Of a stretch of DNA of 13,404 nt, positions 7,476 through 13,404 are shown piece after piece. Origin of the DNA: Clostridiaceae bacterium (GTDB lineage: Bacteria > Bacillota > Clostridia > Oscillospirales > Acutalibacteraceae). The stretch covers positions 1 through 13,404 of the forward strand of contig JAEDKI010000040.1 of assembly GCA_016295895.1 (NCBI GenBank), written 5' to 3'. Numbering within the stretch: position 1 is the stretch's first letter; every line of letters starts with the position of its first letter. Below the pieces are notes generated by a model. That model saw only the letters and a list, made by a program, of their open reading frames with translations. It was not told the origin of the DNA and searched no databases. A program made the translations under genes and the position numbers.

Positions 7476-8276
7476 TTGGAGCTTAAAGAAATCATGGACG
7501 GCGTATCTCCGCTCTGGGGGATATGCCCGTTTGAAAAAATAAGCGGCTCTCTGATTGAATGCAGAGCAAAAAGCCGCCTGCCCGAAAAATCACGCTCGGT
7601 TATCGTTGCCTGCTTCCCTTATCTTCTCGGCGAATCGGAATACAAAGGCAGGAACATTTCAAAATATGCCGTTGTTGCGGATTATCATAAGGTTGCGCTG
7701 AATCGCCTTGAAGCGGCGGCTGCAAAGCTGAAAGAGAAATATCCCGATGAAGAATTTGCGGCGTTTGCGGATAATTCGCCCGTTCCCGAGGTCAGAGCCG
7801 CATGCCTTGCGGGGCTTGGCGTCAGGGGAGAAAACACCTTGCTCATAACCGAGAAATACGGTTCATATGTTTTTATAGGCGAGATAGTGACGAGCCTTGA
7901 AACCGAATATGCCGAGCCGAACGAAAAACCCTGCCTTAAATGCGGCAAATGCTCTGCAGTCTGCCCGTCAGGGGCGATAGGCGGTAAGGAGTTCGGCAAA
8001 GAAAAATGTCTTTCTGCCGTGACCCAGAAGAAGGGCGAGCTGACAAAGGACGAGGAACAGCTTATGAAAGAATGCGGCTGCGTCTGGGGCTGTGATATCT
8101 GTCAGGATATCTGCCCGATGAACGCATCTGCGGCTCAGACGGAAATTGAAGAATTTATTTCTTCTCCCGTTGCCCGTATTTCTCACGGCTGTCCGCTTGA
8201 GGGCAGAGCCTACGAATGGCGGGGCAGAAAGGTTATTGAAAGAAATCTGAACATTAATCCCGAAAGGAGTTTGTAA
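7476..8276 (+). CDS. short QueG-like double [4Fe-4S] cluster protein
   Basis: This 266-residue protein resembles epoxyqueuosine reductase QueG, the cobalamin-dependent enzyme for the last step of queuosine synthesis in tRNA. The family-specific block is clear: DNSPVPEVRAACLAGLGVRGENTLL-type sequence at 99-123, with D99 matching the catalytic aspartate of the DTGPVLE motif; then YGSYVFIGEI; then CLKCGKCSAVCPSGAI (C153, C156, C159, C163), C178, and WGCDICQDICPMN (C206, C209, C213). Typical QueG is about 350-380 residues; here the N-terminal region is much shorter and the protein ends soon after the second cluster, with no HEAT-like tail. It may be a short functional QueG or a paralogue with a different job. 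The start is a TTG at 7476, with GGTGA 4 bases upstream; an ATG at 7494 is a weaker alternative, with GGAG 12 bases before it. Confidence 0.78.
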   Translation: MELKEIMDGVSPLWGICPFEKISGSLIECRAKSRLPEKSRSVIVACFPYLLGESEYKGRNISKYAVVADYHKVALNRLEAAAAKLKEKYPDEEFAAFADNSPVPEVRAACLAGLGVRGENTLLITEKYGSYVFIGEIVTSLETEYAEPNEKPCLKCGKCSAVCPSGAIGGKEFGKEKCLSAVTQKKGELTKDEEQLMKECGCVWGCDICQDICPMNASAAQTEIEEFISSPVARISHGCPLEGRAYEWRGRKVIERNLNINPERSL

Positions 8277-8277
8277 T

Positions 8278-8601
8278 ATGAAGCTTATCGTTGCAATTAT
8301 TAACAATGACGATTGCCCGGGCGTTCTCAGCGGGCTTACCGAAAAGGGGTTCGGAGCCACAAAGCTCTCAACCTCGGGCGGATTCCTCAGAGCAGGCAAC
8401 GCAACATTGCTCATAGGAACCGAGGAGGAAAAGGTTGACGAGGTTATCTCGGTTATCAACGAGTTTTCACGCAAGCGCACTCAGCTTGTTTCTCCCTCTC
8501 CCTCATTCATGGCTGAGGGCTTCATTTCAAGGGCAGTTGAGGTTACCGTCGGCGGCGCAACGGTTTTTGTGCTCGATGTTGATAAATTTATAAAGCTTTA
8601 A
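8278..8601 (+). CDS. darA: PII-like cyclic di-AMP receptor DarA (YaaQ/PstA)
   Basis: This 107-residue protein is close to the 109 residues of the Bacillus protein. The start MKLIVAIINNDD, the loop TKLSTSGGFLRAGN at 28-41, the strand ATLLIG and the following EEEKVDEV are hallmarks of the family. DarA forms PII-like trimers that bind c-di-AMP at subunit interfaces; its downstream target is not established. The ribosome site AAAGGAG lies in the last codons of the preceding gene, and the two genes are 1 base apart, so translation is probably coupled. The next genes holB and ricT keep the order known from Bacillus (yaaQ, holB, yaaT), which strengthens the call. The intervening yaaR of Bacillus is absent here. 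Confidence 0.93.
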   Translation: MKLIVAIINNDDCPGVLSGLTEKGFGATKLSTSGGFLRAGNATLLIGTEEEKVDEVISVINEFSRKRTQLVSPSPSFMAEGFISRAVEVTVGGATVFVLDVDKFIKL

Positions 8602-8615
8602 GGCAGTGTTTTACA

Positions 8616-9500
8616 ATGAAAATCCGTGGCTTTGATTTGAATAAGCCGATTGAAAAATCAATATCTGCGGCGCTGAATCTGAAAAGATTCCCTCATGCCG
8701 TGATAATTGAGGGCGCAACGCCCGAAGAACGCATGGAGCTTGCCGAACAGACAGCTGCGGCGCTCGTCTGCACCTCTGCGGGCGAGATTCCCTGCGGCGT
8801 TTGCTCAGGCTGCAAAAAAGTTGCCGCAGATTCACATCCCGATGTTTTGGTTTATTCCGTTGAGGATAAGCCAAAGGCGTTTAAGGTCGATATGGTGCGG
8901 GACATTCGCAGCAAAGCCTATATCGTTCCCAACGAAGCGGACAGAAAGGTTTTTATCCTTGAAAATGCTCACACGATGGGTGCGGAGGGTCAGAACGCAA
9001 TATTAAAAATTCTTGAAGAACCGCCCGCATATGTGAATTTTATCCTTTTGTGTTCTTCAAAATCGGGCTTTCTGCCGACGGTGCTTTCCCGTTCAACGGT
9101 TTACAGCCTCGGCGAAGCTCAGCAGGCTCAGGGATCGGAGCAGGCGAGAGAAAAAACGCTTGAAGCGGCAAAAAGCATTGCGGCAGCAGTAATTTCAAAC
9201 GAAGATATTGAAATTGTCAAGGCAGCCGCCGTGTTTGAAAAAGACCCGAAGCTTCTGGCGGCAGCTCTGCCCGTAATTCAGGAAATTTTTGCGTGTGCAA
9301 TGAGAATAAAATATTCAGCCGATGACGGCGAAAACGAATTCGGCGATTTGCCGGGTCAGCTTGCACCGAGGCTCAGCAGGCGTTCGCTCATTCAGCTTAT
9401 GGAAGCCTGCGACTCCCTTGCACAGGCGATTAGGCTTAACGCAAATCAGAATCTTATGGTTACCGCCGTGTGCACAAAGCTGCGCAAAGCGGTGTCTTGA
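8616..9500 (+). CDS. holB: DNA polymerase III delta' subunit
   Basis: This 294-residue clamp-loader subunit has an AAA+ fold. The Walker A position reads EGATPEERM (32-40), without the GKT of an active ATPase, as expected for delta', which does not hydrolyse ATP. A four-cysteine zinc module is present (C52, C60, C63, C66), then DMVRDIRSKA, ILENAHTM, and the characteristic NAILKILEEPP at 127-137. The sensor loop reads LPTVLSRS at 153-160, with Ser replacing Cys of the usual SRC motif. The C-terminal helical collar follows. It functions with DnaX (tau/gamma) and HolA to load the sliding clamp. The start at 8616 has AAGGCAG 9 bases upstream. It lies 14 bases after darA and 23 bases before ricT, the conserved arrangement. 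Confidence 0.92.
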   Translation: MKIRGFDLNKPIEKSISAALNLKRFPHAVIIEGATPEERMELAEQTAAALVCTSAGEIPCGVCSGCKKVAADSHPDVLVYSVEDKPKAFKVDMVRDIRSKAYIVPNEADRKVFILENAHTMGAEGQNAILKILEEPPAYVNFILLCSSKSGFLPTVLSRSTVYSLGEAQQAQGSEQAREKTLEAAKSIAAAVISNEDIEIVKAAAVFEKDPKLLAAALPVIQEIFACAMRIKYSADDGENEFGDLPGQLAPRLSRRSLIQLMEACDSLAQAIRLNANQNLMVTAVCTKLRKAVS

Positions 9501-9523
9501 AATAAATCTAACGGAGGTAAAAT

Positions 9524-10387
9524 ATGGCAGAAGTCATAGGCGTTCGTTTCAAAGAGGTAGGCAAGGTCTACTATTTTGACCCGGACGGGCATATATTGAA
9601 AAAAGGCGAAAAGGTTATCGTTGAAACCGTTCGTGGCATTGAATGCGGCGAGGTTGCGATGGATAACAGAGATATAAATGACGAAGAAATCGTAAAGCCC
9701 CTCAAAAAGCTTATCAGAATTGCAGATGAAAGCGATATTGAGAGAGTGAAAGAGAACAAGGAAAAAGAAAAGGAAGCATTTGATATTTGCCGCCGCAAAA
9801 TCGAGGCTCACGGGCTTGAAATGAAGCTTGTTGACGCCGAATATACCTTTGACGGCGGAAAACTGCTTTTCTATTTCACCGCTGACGGCAGAATTGATTT
9901 CAGAGAGCTTGTCAGAGACCTTGCGGGCGTATTCAAAACAAGAATCGAGCTTCGCCAGATTGGCGTTCGTGACGAATCAAAGATGCTCGGCGGTCTCGGC
10001 ATGTGCGGCAGACCGTTCTGCTGCGGCAGCTTTCTCGGCGATTTTCAGCCTGTTTCAATCAAAATGGCAAAGGAACAGGGGCTTTCGCTCAATCCATCCA
10101 AAATCAGCGGAGTATGCGGCAGACTTATGTGCTGTCTGAAATATGAGCAGGATTCATATGAGCATCTGCTCAAAATCACTCCCAAGCCCGGCGCAATCGT
10201 TGAAACGGCGGAGGGGGCAGGCACGGTTGTTGATTTCAGCCTGCTGACAGGTAAACTCAGCGTTCAGCTTCACAATAACCCCGATGCACAGCCCAAAACC
10301 TTCCACCGCAAGGATGTTAAGCTTGTCCGTGACTCAAAAATAAAGGTTGAAAAAGCAGAAATTGAGGCATTAAAGGACATAGAATGA
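9524..10387 (+). CDS. ricT: PSP1-domain protein RicT (YaaT)
   Basis: This 287-residue protein has a PSP1 domain with the six cysteines typical of RicT: C161, C166, C167 in the GMCGRPFCCGSF block and C198, C203, C204 in the GVCGRLMCCLKYE block. In Bacillus subtilis RicT joins RicA and RicF in a complex carrying two [4Fe-4S] clusters; it promotes RNase Y-dependent mRNA maturation and influences sporulation and biofilm formation. The N-terminal part has the usual VGVRF-like strand start (here IGVRFKEVGK), a charged helix near 68-92, and the C-terminal lysine-rich helix ends at IE. GGAGG lies 6 bases before the ATG, the best ribosome site of this operon. RicA and RicF genes are not in the window; they are elsewhere on the chromosome in Bacillus too. 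It appears to be the last gene of the block, as a new promoter follows. Confidence 0.93.
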   Translation: MAEVIGVRFKEVGKVYYFDPDGHILKKGEKVIVETVRGIECGEVAMDNRDINDEEIVKPLKKLIRIADESDIERVKENKEKEKEAFDICRRKIEAHGLEMKLVDAEYTFDGGKLLFYFTADGRIDFRELVRDLAGVFKTRIELRQIGVRDESKMLGGLGMCGRPFCCGSFLGDFQPVSIKMAKEQGLSLNPSKISGVCGRLMCCLKYEQDSYEHLLKITPKPGAIVETAEGAGTVVDFSLLTGKLSVQLHNNPDAQPKTFHRKDVKLVRDSKIKVEKAEIEALKDIE

Positions 10388-10407
10388 TATTTTACAGCAA
10401 AAACCTC

Positions 10408-10435
10408 TTGCATTTTCCGTAATATGTGTTACAAT
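10408..10435 (+). promoter_or_regulatory. promoter for the ferredoxin gene (extended -10)
   Basis: TTGCAT at 10408-10413 and TACAAT at 10430-10435 are 16 bases apart, with TG at 10427-10428 forming an extended -10. The start site would be near 10442, giving a short leader with AAGGAGG before the ferredoxin ATG. Confidence 0.65.
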
Positions 10436-10470
10436 GTGATTTGAAAAAAGATTAAGGAGGATGAACACCA

Positions 10471-10641
10471 ATGGCATATGTTATCAGTGACGATTGCATC
10501 TCCTGCGGCGCATGCGCAGCAGAGTGCCCCGTTGAAGCTATTTCAGAGGGCGACGGCAAGTATGTCATCGATGCAGACACCTGCATTGAGTGCGGCGCTT
10601 GCGCAAGCACTTGCCCCGTTGAAGCTCCCAAGGCTGAATAA
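10471..10641 (+). CDS. 2[4Fe-4S] clostridial-type ferredoxin
   Basis: This 56-residue protein, with acidic composition, has two complete CxxCxxCxxxCP cluster motifs: C9, C12, C15, C19 and C38, C41, C44, C48. This is the classic small clostridial ferredoxin, a low-potential electron carrier for pyruvate:ferredoxin oxidoreductase, hydrogenase and similar enzymes. The ATG at 10471 follows AAGGAGG (10454-10460) by 10 bases; an ATG immediately after that site at 10461 is out of frame and too close. The two halves resemble each other (GACAAECPVEA and GACASTCPVEA), the known internal duplication. It sits between its own promoter and a strong terminator, so it is probably expressed as a monocistronic message at high level. 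Confidence 0.95.
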   Translation: MAYVISDDCISCGACAAECPVEAISEGDGKYVIDADTCIECGACASTCPVEAPKAE

Positions 10642-10659
10642 TTCAACAAACCGAAAAAT

Positions 10660-10698
10660 AAAAAGCTGCTCTCCATGCTTTCGGAGGGCAGCTTTTTT
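10660..10698. terminator. strong intrinsic terminator, probably bidirectional
   Basis: A 15-bp stem pairs 10660-10674 with 10683-10697 (one G-T wobble) around an 8-base loop. The right arm ends in a T-tract (10693-10698) and the left arm is preceded by an A-rich run, so it can stop transcription of the ferredoxin from the left and of the EEP genes from the right. Confidence 0.88.
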
Positions 10699-10711
10699 GG
10701 CTTTCGGGAGC

Positions 10712-11470
10712 TTATTTCAATTCAATATCGGCATAAACGGCGTAGTGGTCGGAATAGTATTCTCCGTTTACCTTTTCGTCAATTACCTTGAATTTCAAAG
10801 GCTTGACCGTGTCTCTGTCAACAAAAACAAAGTCAATGATTTGCTTTATGTTTTCGGGGTCAAAGCCGTGGTATGTCAGGCTGTCATCGGTTTCGGGAGC
10901 GAGCAAGCGTGAATCTGCCATGTTTCCGCTGACCATCGTGTTGTAGCATTCCGAGCCTTGAGTAACATTGAAATCGCCCGTGCAGACAACGGGAACACCG
11001 CCGAATGAAGCGGCTTTTTCTTTTATCATTTTAACGCCCTCGATTCTTGCCGTGTCGCCGACATGGTCAAGATGAGTGTTGAAATGAACATACGCTTCTC
11101 CGCTTTCTTTGTCGGTCAGCTTAACATAGGTTGCAACTCTTATGCAGGCGGCATCCCAGCCTTTTGAGGGAATATCCGGCGTTTCGGATATCCAGAAGTT
11201 GCCGCTGTCGCTTGCGGTGAAACGGTCTTTCTTATAGAATACCGCAGAGAACTCTCCGCCCTCTTTTCCGTCGTCTCTGCCGACTCCGACATAGTCATAT
11301 TCGGGCAGATTTTCTTTCAGGGCGGTCATCCAGCCGATGTGGGCTTCCTGAACGCCGAATGAATCGGGAGCGTTTTTGCGGATGATTTCGCAAACAAGCG
11401 GTATTCGTTTTTCCCAGAACCACTCGTCTCTGCCGTAGCAAAGCACATTAACTGACATAATTCTGAACAT
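10712..11470 (-). CDS. EEP-superfamily hydrolase, soluble paralogue
   Basis: This 252-residue endonuclease/exonuclease/phosphatase (EEP, DNase I-like) protein has no signal peptide, so it should be cytoplasmic. The full active-site set is visible: N8 in MSVNVL, E42 in GVQEA, H133 in FNTHLDH, D166 and N168 in TGDFN, D213 in IDFVFVD, and D241-H242 in SDHYAV. The block FWISETPDIPSKGWDA at 92-107 places it in a subfamily of uncharacterised bacterial EEP proteins. Members of the wider superfamily cleave phosphodiesters or phosphomonoesters with Mg2+; the substrate here is not predictable. AAGGAGG lies 8 bases before the ATG, which is 13 bases after the preceding paralogue. It shares the terminator with the ferredoxin. 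Confidence 0.88.
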   Translation of the reverse strand: MFRIMSVNVLCYGRDEWFWEKRIPLVCEIIRKNAPDSFGVQEAHIGWMTALKENLPEYDYVGVGRDDGKEGGEFSAVFYKKDRFTASDSGNFWISETPDIPSKGWDAACIRVATYVKLTDKESGEAYVHFNTHLDHVGDTARIEGVKMIKEKAASFGGVPVVCTGDFNVTQGSECYNTMVSGNMADSRLLAPETDDSLTYHGFDPENIKQIIDFVFVDRDTVKPLKFKVIDEKVNGEYYSDHYAVYADIELK

Positions 11471-11483
11471 TTCTTAGTCCTCC

Positions 11484-12392
11484 TTAATTGAATAAAGTCA
11501 TATTTACGATAACGGGGTAATGATCTGACGGATAGATGCCGTTTACCTTTGAACGGTCGATTTTACTGTAAGCGACAGATTTCACATAAGCGTTAACAAA
11601 GACAAAATCGATTGGAAGAATATCAAGGTTAACTGCTCTGTATCCGTGATAAGTCGGGCCGAAATCTGCGGTTTCGGCAAGATACTTCGTGTCTTTCATG
11701 CCGCAACTGAGCATATTACCGTAGTTATATGATGTTTCGTTGAAGTTAAAGTCACCCGTCAGAACAACGGGAATATCGGGGGCAAGCTGAGCAATTTTGC
11801 TTGCAATGAGCGCAACTGATTCCGCTCTTGCCTGCTCACCCGCATTATCAAGGTGGGTGTTGAAGTGGGCATATGTGAACCCTGTTTCTTTATCTTTGAG
11901 AATAACATAGGTGCAGATTCTGTTGTGAGTTGGTGCGTCCCAGCCTTTTGATGGGATATCGGGCGTTTCGGAGAGCCAGAAGTCTCCCGACCCGACAAGC
12001 TCATATTTATCTTTGAGATAGAATACCGTGCTTGATTCTCCCGTTTCAACGCCGTCATCCCTGAATTTGCCGACATGAGCATATTCGGGCATTGCGTCGG
12101 TAAGCAGGTCAACCCATGCCTTGTCCGCTTCCTGAACTCCGAACGAATCGACGGTATATTTCATAACCGTTTCACGAACAAGAGGCTTGCGATTTTCGGG
12201 CGAAAGCTCGTTTTCACCGCCGCTTTTGATATTGAAGGTCATAACGGTAACGCTCTGAGAAATTGTTTCGTTCGGTATGGGATTGGGATTGACGGGAACA
12301 AGCGGAAGCGAAAGCGCAGGCGCAAATGCGGCTGAAATTGCCGTGATTAATGAAATTAAGGGCGAAAGAATCTTGTATAAAATTGAATACAT
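11484..12392 (-). CDS. EEP-superfamily hydrolase with N-terminal membrane/signal segment
   Basis: This 302-residue paralogue of its neighbours adds an N-terminal hydrophobic segment (about residues 4-32) followed by a proline-rich spacer LVPVNPNPIPN. It is therefore probably exported or anchored outside the membrane; no lipobox is present. Active-site residues are complete: N54 in MTFNI, E88 in GVQEA, H180 in FNTHLD, D214 and N216 in TGDFN, D262 in IDFVFVN, and D290-H291 in SDHYPV. The FWLSETPDIPSKGWDA block is nearly identical to that of the soluble paralogue. The translation start is the only ATG in this frame before the domain, but its best ribosome site (AAAGGA) is about 12 bases away, so translation may be weak or coupled to the gene upstream, which ends 19 bases before. 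Confidence 0.87.
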   Translation of the reverse strand: MYSILYKILSPLISLITAISAAFAPALSLPLVPVNPNPIPNETISQSVTVMTFNIKSGGENELSPENRKPLVRETVMKYTVDSFGVQEADKAWVDLLTDAMPEYAHVGKFRDDGVETGESSTVFYLKDKYELVGSGDFWLSETPDIPSKGWDAPTHNRICTYVILKDKETGFTYAHFNTHLDNAGEQARAESVALIASKIAQLAPDIPVVLTGDFNFNETSYNYGNMLSCGMKDTKYLAETADFGPTYHGYRAVNLDILPIDFVFVNAYVKSVAYSKIDRSKVNGIYPSDHYPVIVNMTLFN

Positions 12393-12411
12393 GGCATTTT
12401 ACCGTCCTTTA

Positions 12412-13302
12412 TCAGTTAAACAGGGTCATTTCAACAATAACGGGGTGATGGTCTGAAGCATACATTCCGTTGAGCTGAGTGCGGTCAACCGTGTAACTTT
12501 TGACTTCGCTTGCAAAAGCGTTAACAAAAATGAAGTCAATCGGTTTTGTTCTGACGCTTTCGGTCGCTTCGCTGTAGCCGTGATATGTTCCGCAATTGTC
12601 GGCGGTTTCCGCAATGAATTTTGTGTCTCTCATTCCGCATTCAAGAATTCGGTTATACATATCCGAACCCTCGTCGTCATTAAGGTCGCCCGAGAAAACA
12701 ACGGGGATGCCGAGACATTTCTTTGAAATCATATCCGCAACAACCGAAACGGATTCAAGGCGTGCAATCTTGCCTATATGGTCAAAATGAGCGTTGAAAT
12801 GAGCGTAGACAAAGCCTGTTTCTTTGTCTTTCAGAACGGCATATGAACAAACTCTGTTCATCATGGCGTCCCAGCCGTGTGAAGGTCTCTCGGGAGTTCT
12901 TGAAAGCCAGAATGTGCCGGAATCGACAAGCTCATATTTATCTTTTTTGTAAAATACGGGGCTGGCTTCGCCGCCTCCCGTGAAGTTTCTGCCCTTGCCG
13001 ACATAGGCGTATTCGGGCATTGCTTCGGCAATTCTCTCGACCCAGCCCTCGTCTGCTTCTTCAATTCCGAATGAATCGGGCATATATCTGCGGATGTTTT
13101 CAATAACAAGCGGTGTGCGGTTTTCGGGCGAACGCTCGCCCGAGCCTGCGACATAGACATTGTATGTCATAATCGTAACATTCTGAGTAATAGACGGTTC
13201 GGGAACAACAGAGGGATTAACGCTTTTCAGCTCCGACGGAGTGTAGAAAAGCGACATGATCGCAGTAATAAGAGCCATAACAGCCGTAATAAATGAATTC
13301 AT
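12412..13302 (-). CDS. EEP-superfamily hydrolase with N-terminal membrane/signal segment
   Basis: This 296-residue third paralogue has a hydrophobic N-terminus (about residues 2-20) that lacks any basic residue before the core, unusual for a signal peptide, then a linker with VNPSVVPEP. The EEP domain keeps N48 in MTYNV, E82, H172 in FNAHFDH, D206 and N208 in SGDLN, D256 in IDFIFVN, and D284-H285 in SDHHPV. The usual GVQEA is GIEEA here, and NTHLD is NAHFD; the core acid and histidine remain. Both it and the middle paralogue end in MTLFN, showing that these two are each other's closest relatives in the set. GGAGA lies 9 bases before the ATG, inside the end of an upstream reading frame that stops only 3 bases before this start. 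Confidence 0.87.
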   Translation of the reverse strand: MNSFITAVMALITAIMSLFYTPSELKSVNPSVVPEPSITQNVTIMTYNVYVAGSGERSPENRTPLVIENIRRYMPDSFGIEEADEGWVERIAEAMPEYAYVGKGRNFTGGGEASPVFYKKDKYELVDSGTFWLSRTPERPSHGWDAMMNRVCSYAVLKDKETGFVYAHFNAHFDHIGKIARLESVSVVADMISKKCLGIPVVFSGDLNDDEGSDMYNRILECGMRDTKFIAETADNCGTYHGYSEATESVRTKPIDFIFVNAFASEVKSYTVDRTQLNGMYASDHHPVIVEMTLFN

Positions 13303-13305
13303 AAT

Positions 13306-13404
13306 TTATTTCTCCATTTCAACATAATTTTTTAAAGATGATATATCGATTTTTTTAATGTTATCCGCTCGTGAAATGACATCAAGAACATCGGAACACA
13401 TTTT
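13306..13404 (-). CDS. probable C-terminal end of an upstream gene, unidentified
   Basis: A frame on the - strand is open from the right edge to a TAA at 13306-13308, giving 32 residues (ending SLKNYVEMEK). It contains the ribosome site of the next EEP gene and stops 3 bases before that start, the spacing expected of genes in one operon. Composition looks protein-like (VLDVISRADNIKKIDISSL). No family can be recognised from so little. A small independent ORF starting at the ATG at 13401-13399 cannot be excluded, but no ribosome site for it is visible. Confidence 0.5.
   Translation of the reverse strand, partial: KMCSDVLDVISRADNIKKIDISSLKNYVEMEK

Noticed and set aside
7968..8480. 170-codon open frame on the - strand across the QueG-like gene and darA
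   Set aside because: Both sense genes carry clear family motifs; the antisense frame has none and no start signals.
10478..10912. 144-codon + strand frame overlapping the ferredoxin
   Set aside because: It lies in another frame over a perfect ferredoxin, runs through a strong terminator and into the antisense of an EEP gene.
12412..13302. Possibility that the third EEP gene is a decaying pseudogene because of its changed motifs
   Set aside because: The frame is full length, the core catalytic Asn, Glu, His and Asp residues are kept, and it has a good ribosome site.

Overview
The window looks like a chromosomal segment from an anaerobic, low- to mid-GC Firmicute of the class Clostridia, probably near the Ruminococcaceae/Oscillospiraceae. 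The signs are a SpoIID-type sporulation protein, a 2[4Fe-4S] clostridial-type ferredoxin, a DegV protein, strong AAGGAGG-type ribosome binding sites, and the darA-holB-ricT (yaaQ-holB-yaaT) gene order known from Firmicutes. Genus-level placement is an inference.

Layout, left to right. (1) Positions 1-2195, + strand, accessory-looking: the 3' end of an IS200-like (Y1/RAYT-type) transposase, a transglutaminase-like protein, a three-helix membrane protein and an exported alpha/beta hydrolase. (2) Positions 2182-4090, - strand: spoIID-like, then a DegV fatty-acid-binding protein. The degV end overlaps the hydrolase end by 14 bp. (3) Positions 4091-4231: a divergent intergenic region with a 23-bp direct repeat and a good sigma-A-type promoter facing right. 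(4) Positions 4232-10387, + strand: seven tightly packed genes, namely citrate synthase, an unidentified eight-helix membrane protein, an AEC-family transporter, a short QueG-like double-cluster iron-sulfur protein, the c-di-AMP receptor DarA, DNA polymerase III delta' (HolB) and RicT. Gaps are 1 to 23 nt, so these may form one transcript. (5) A 56-residue ferredoxin with its own promoter and a strong, probably bidirectional, terminator. (6) Positions 10712-13302, - strand: three tandem paralogues of the endonuclease/exonuclease/phosphatase (EEP) superfamily, two with N-terminal hydrophobic segments and one without. The tail of another reading frame on the same strand runs off the right edge.

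The core block joins housekeeping functions (replication clamp loader, c-di-AMP sensing, RNA processing) to central carbon metabolism (citrate synthase, possible organic acid transport) behind one visible promoter. The least explained parts are the EEP triplet, the eight-helix protein and the shortened QueG-like protein. I found no tRNA, rRNA, CRISPR array or riboswitch, and no gene-free stretch longer than 300 bases.
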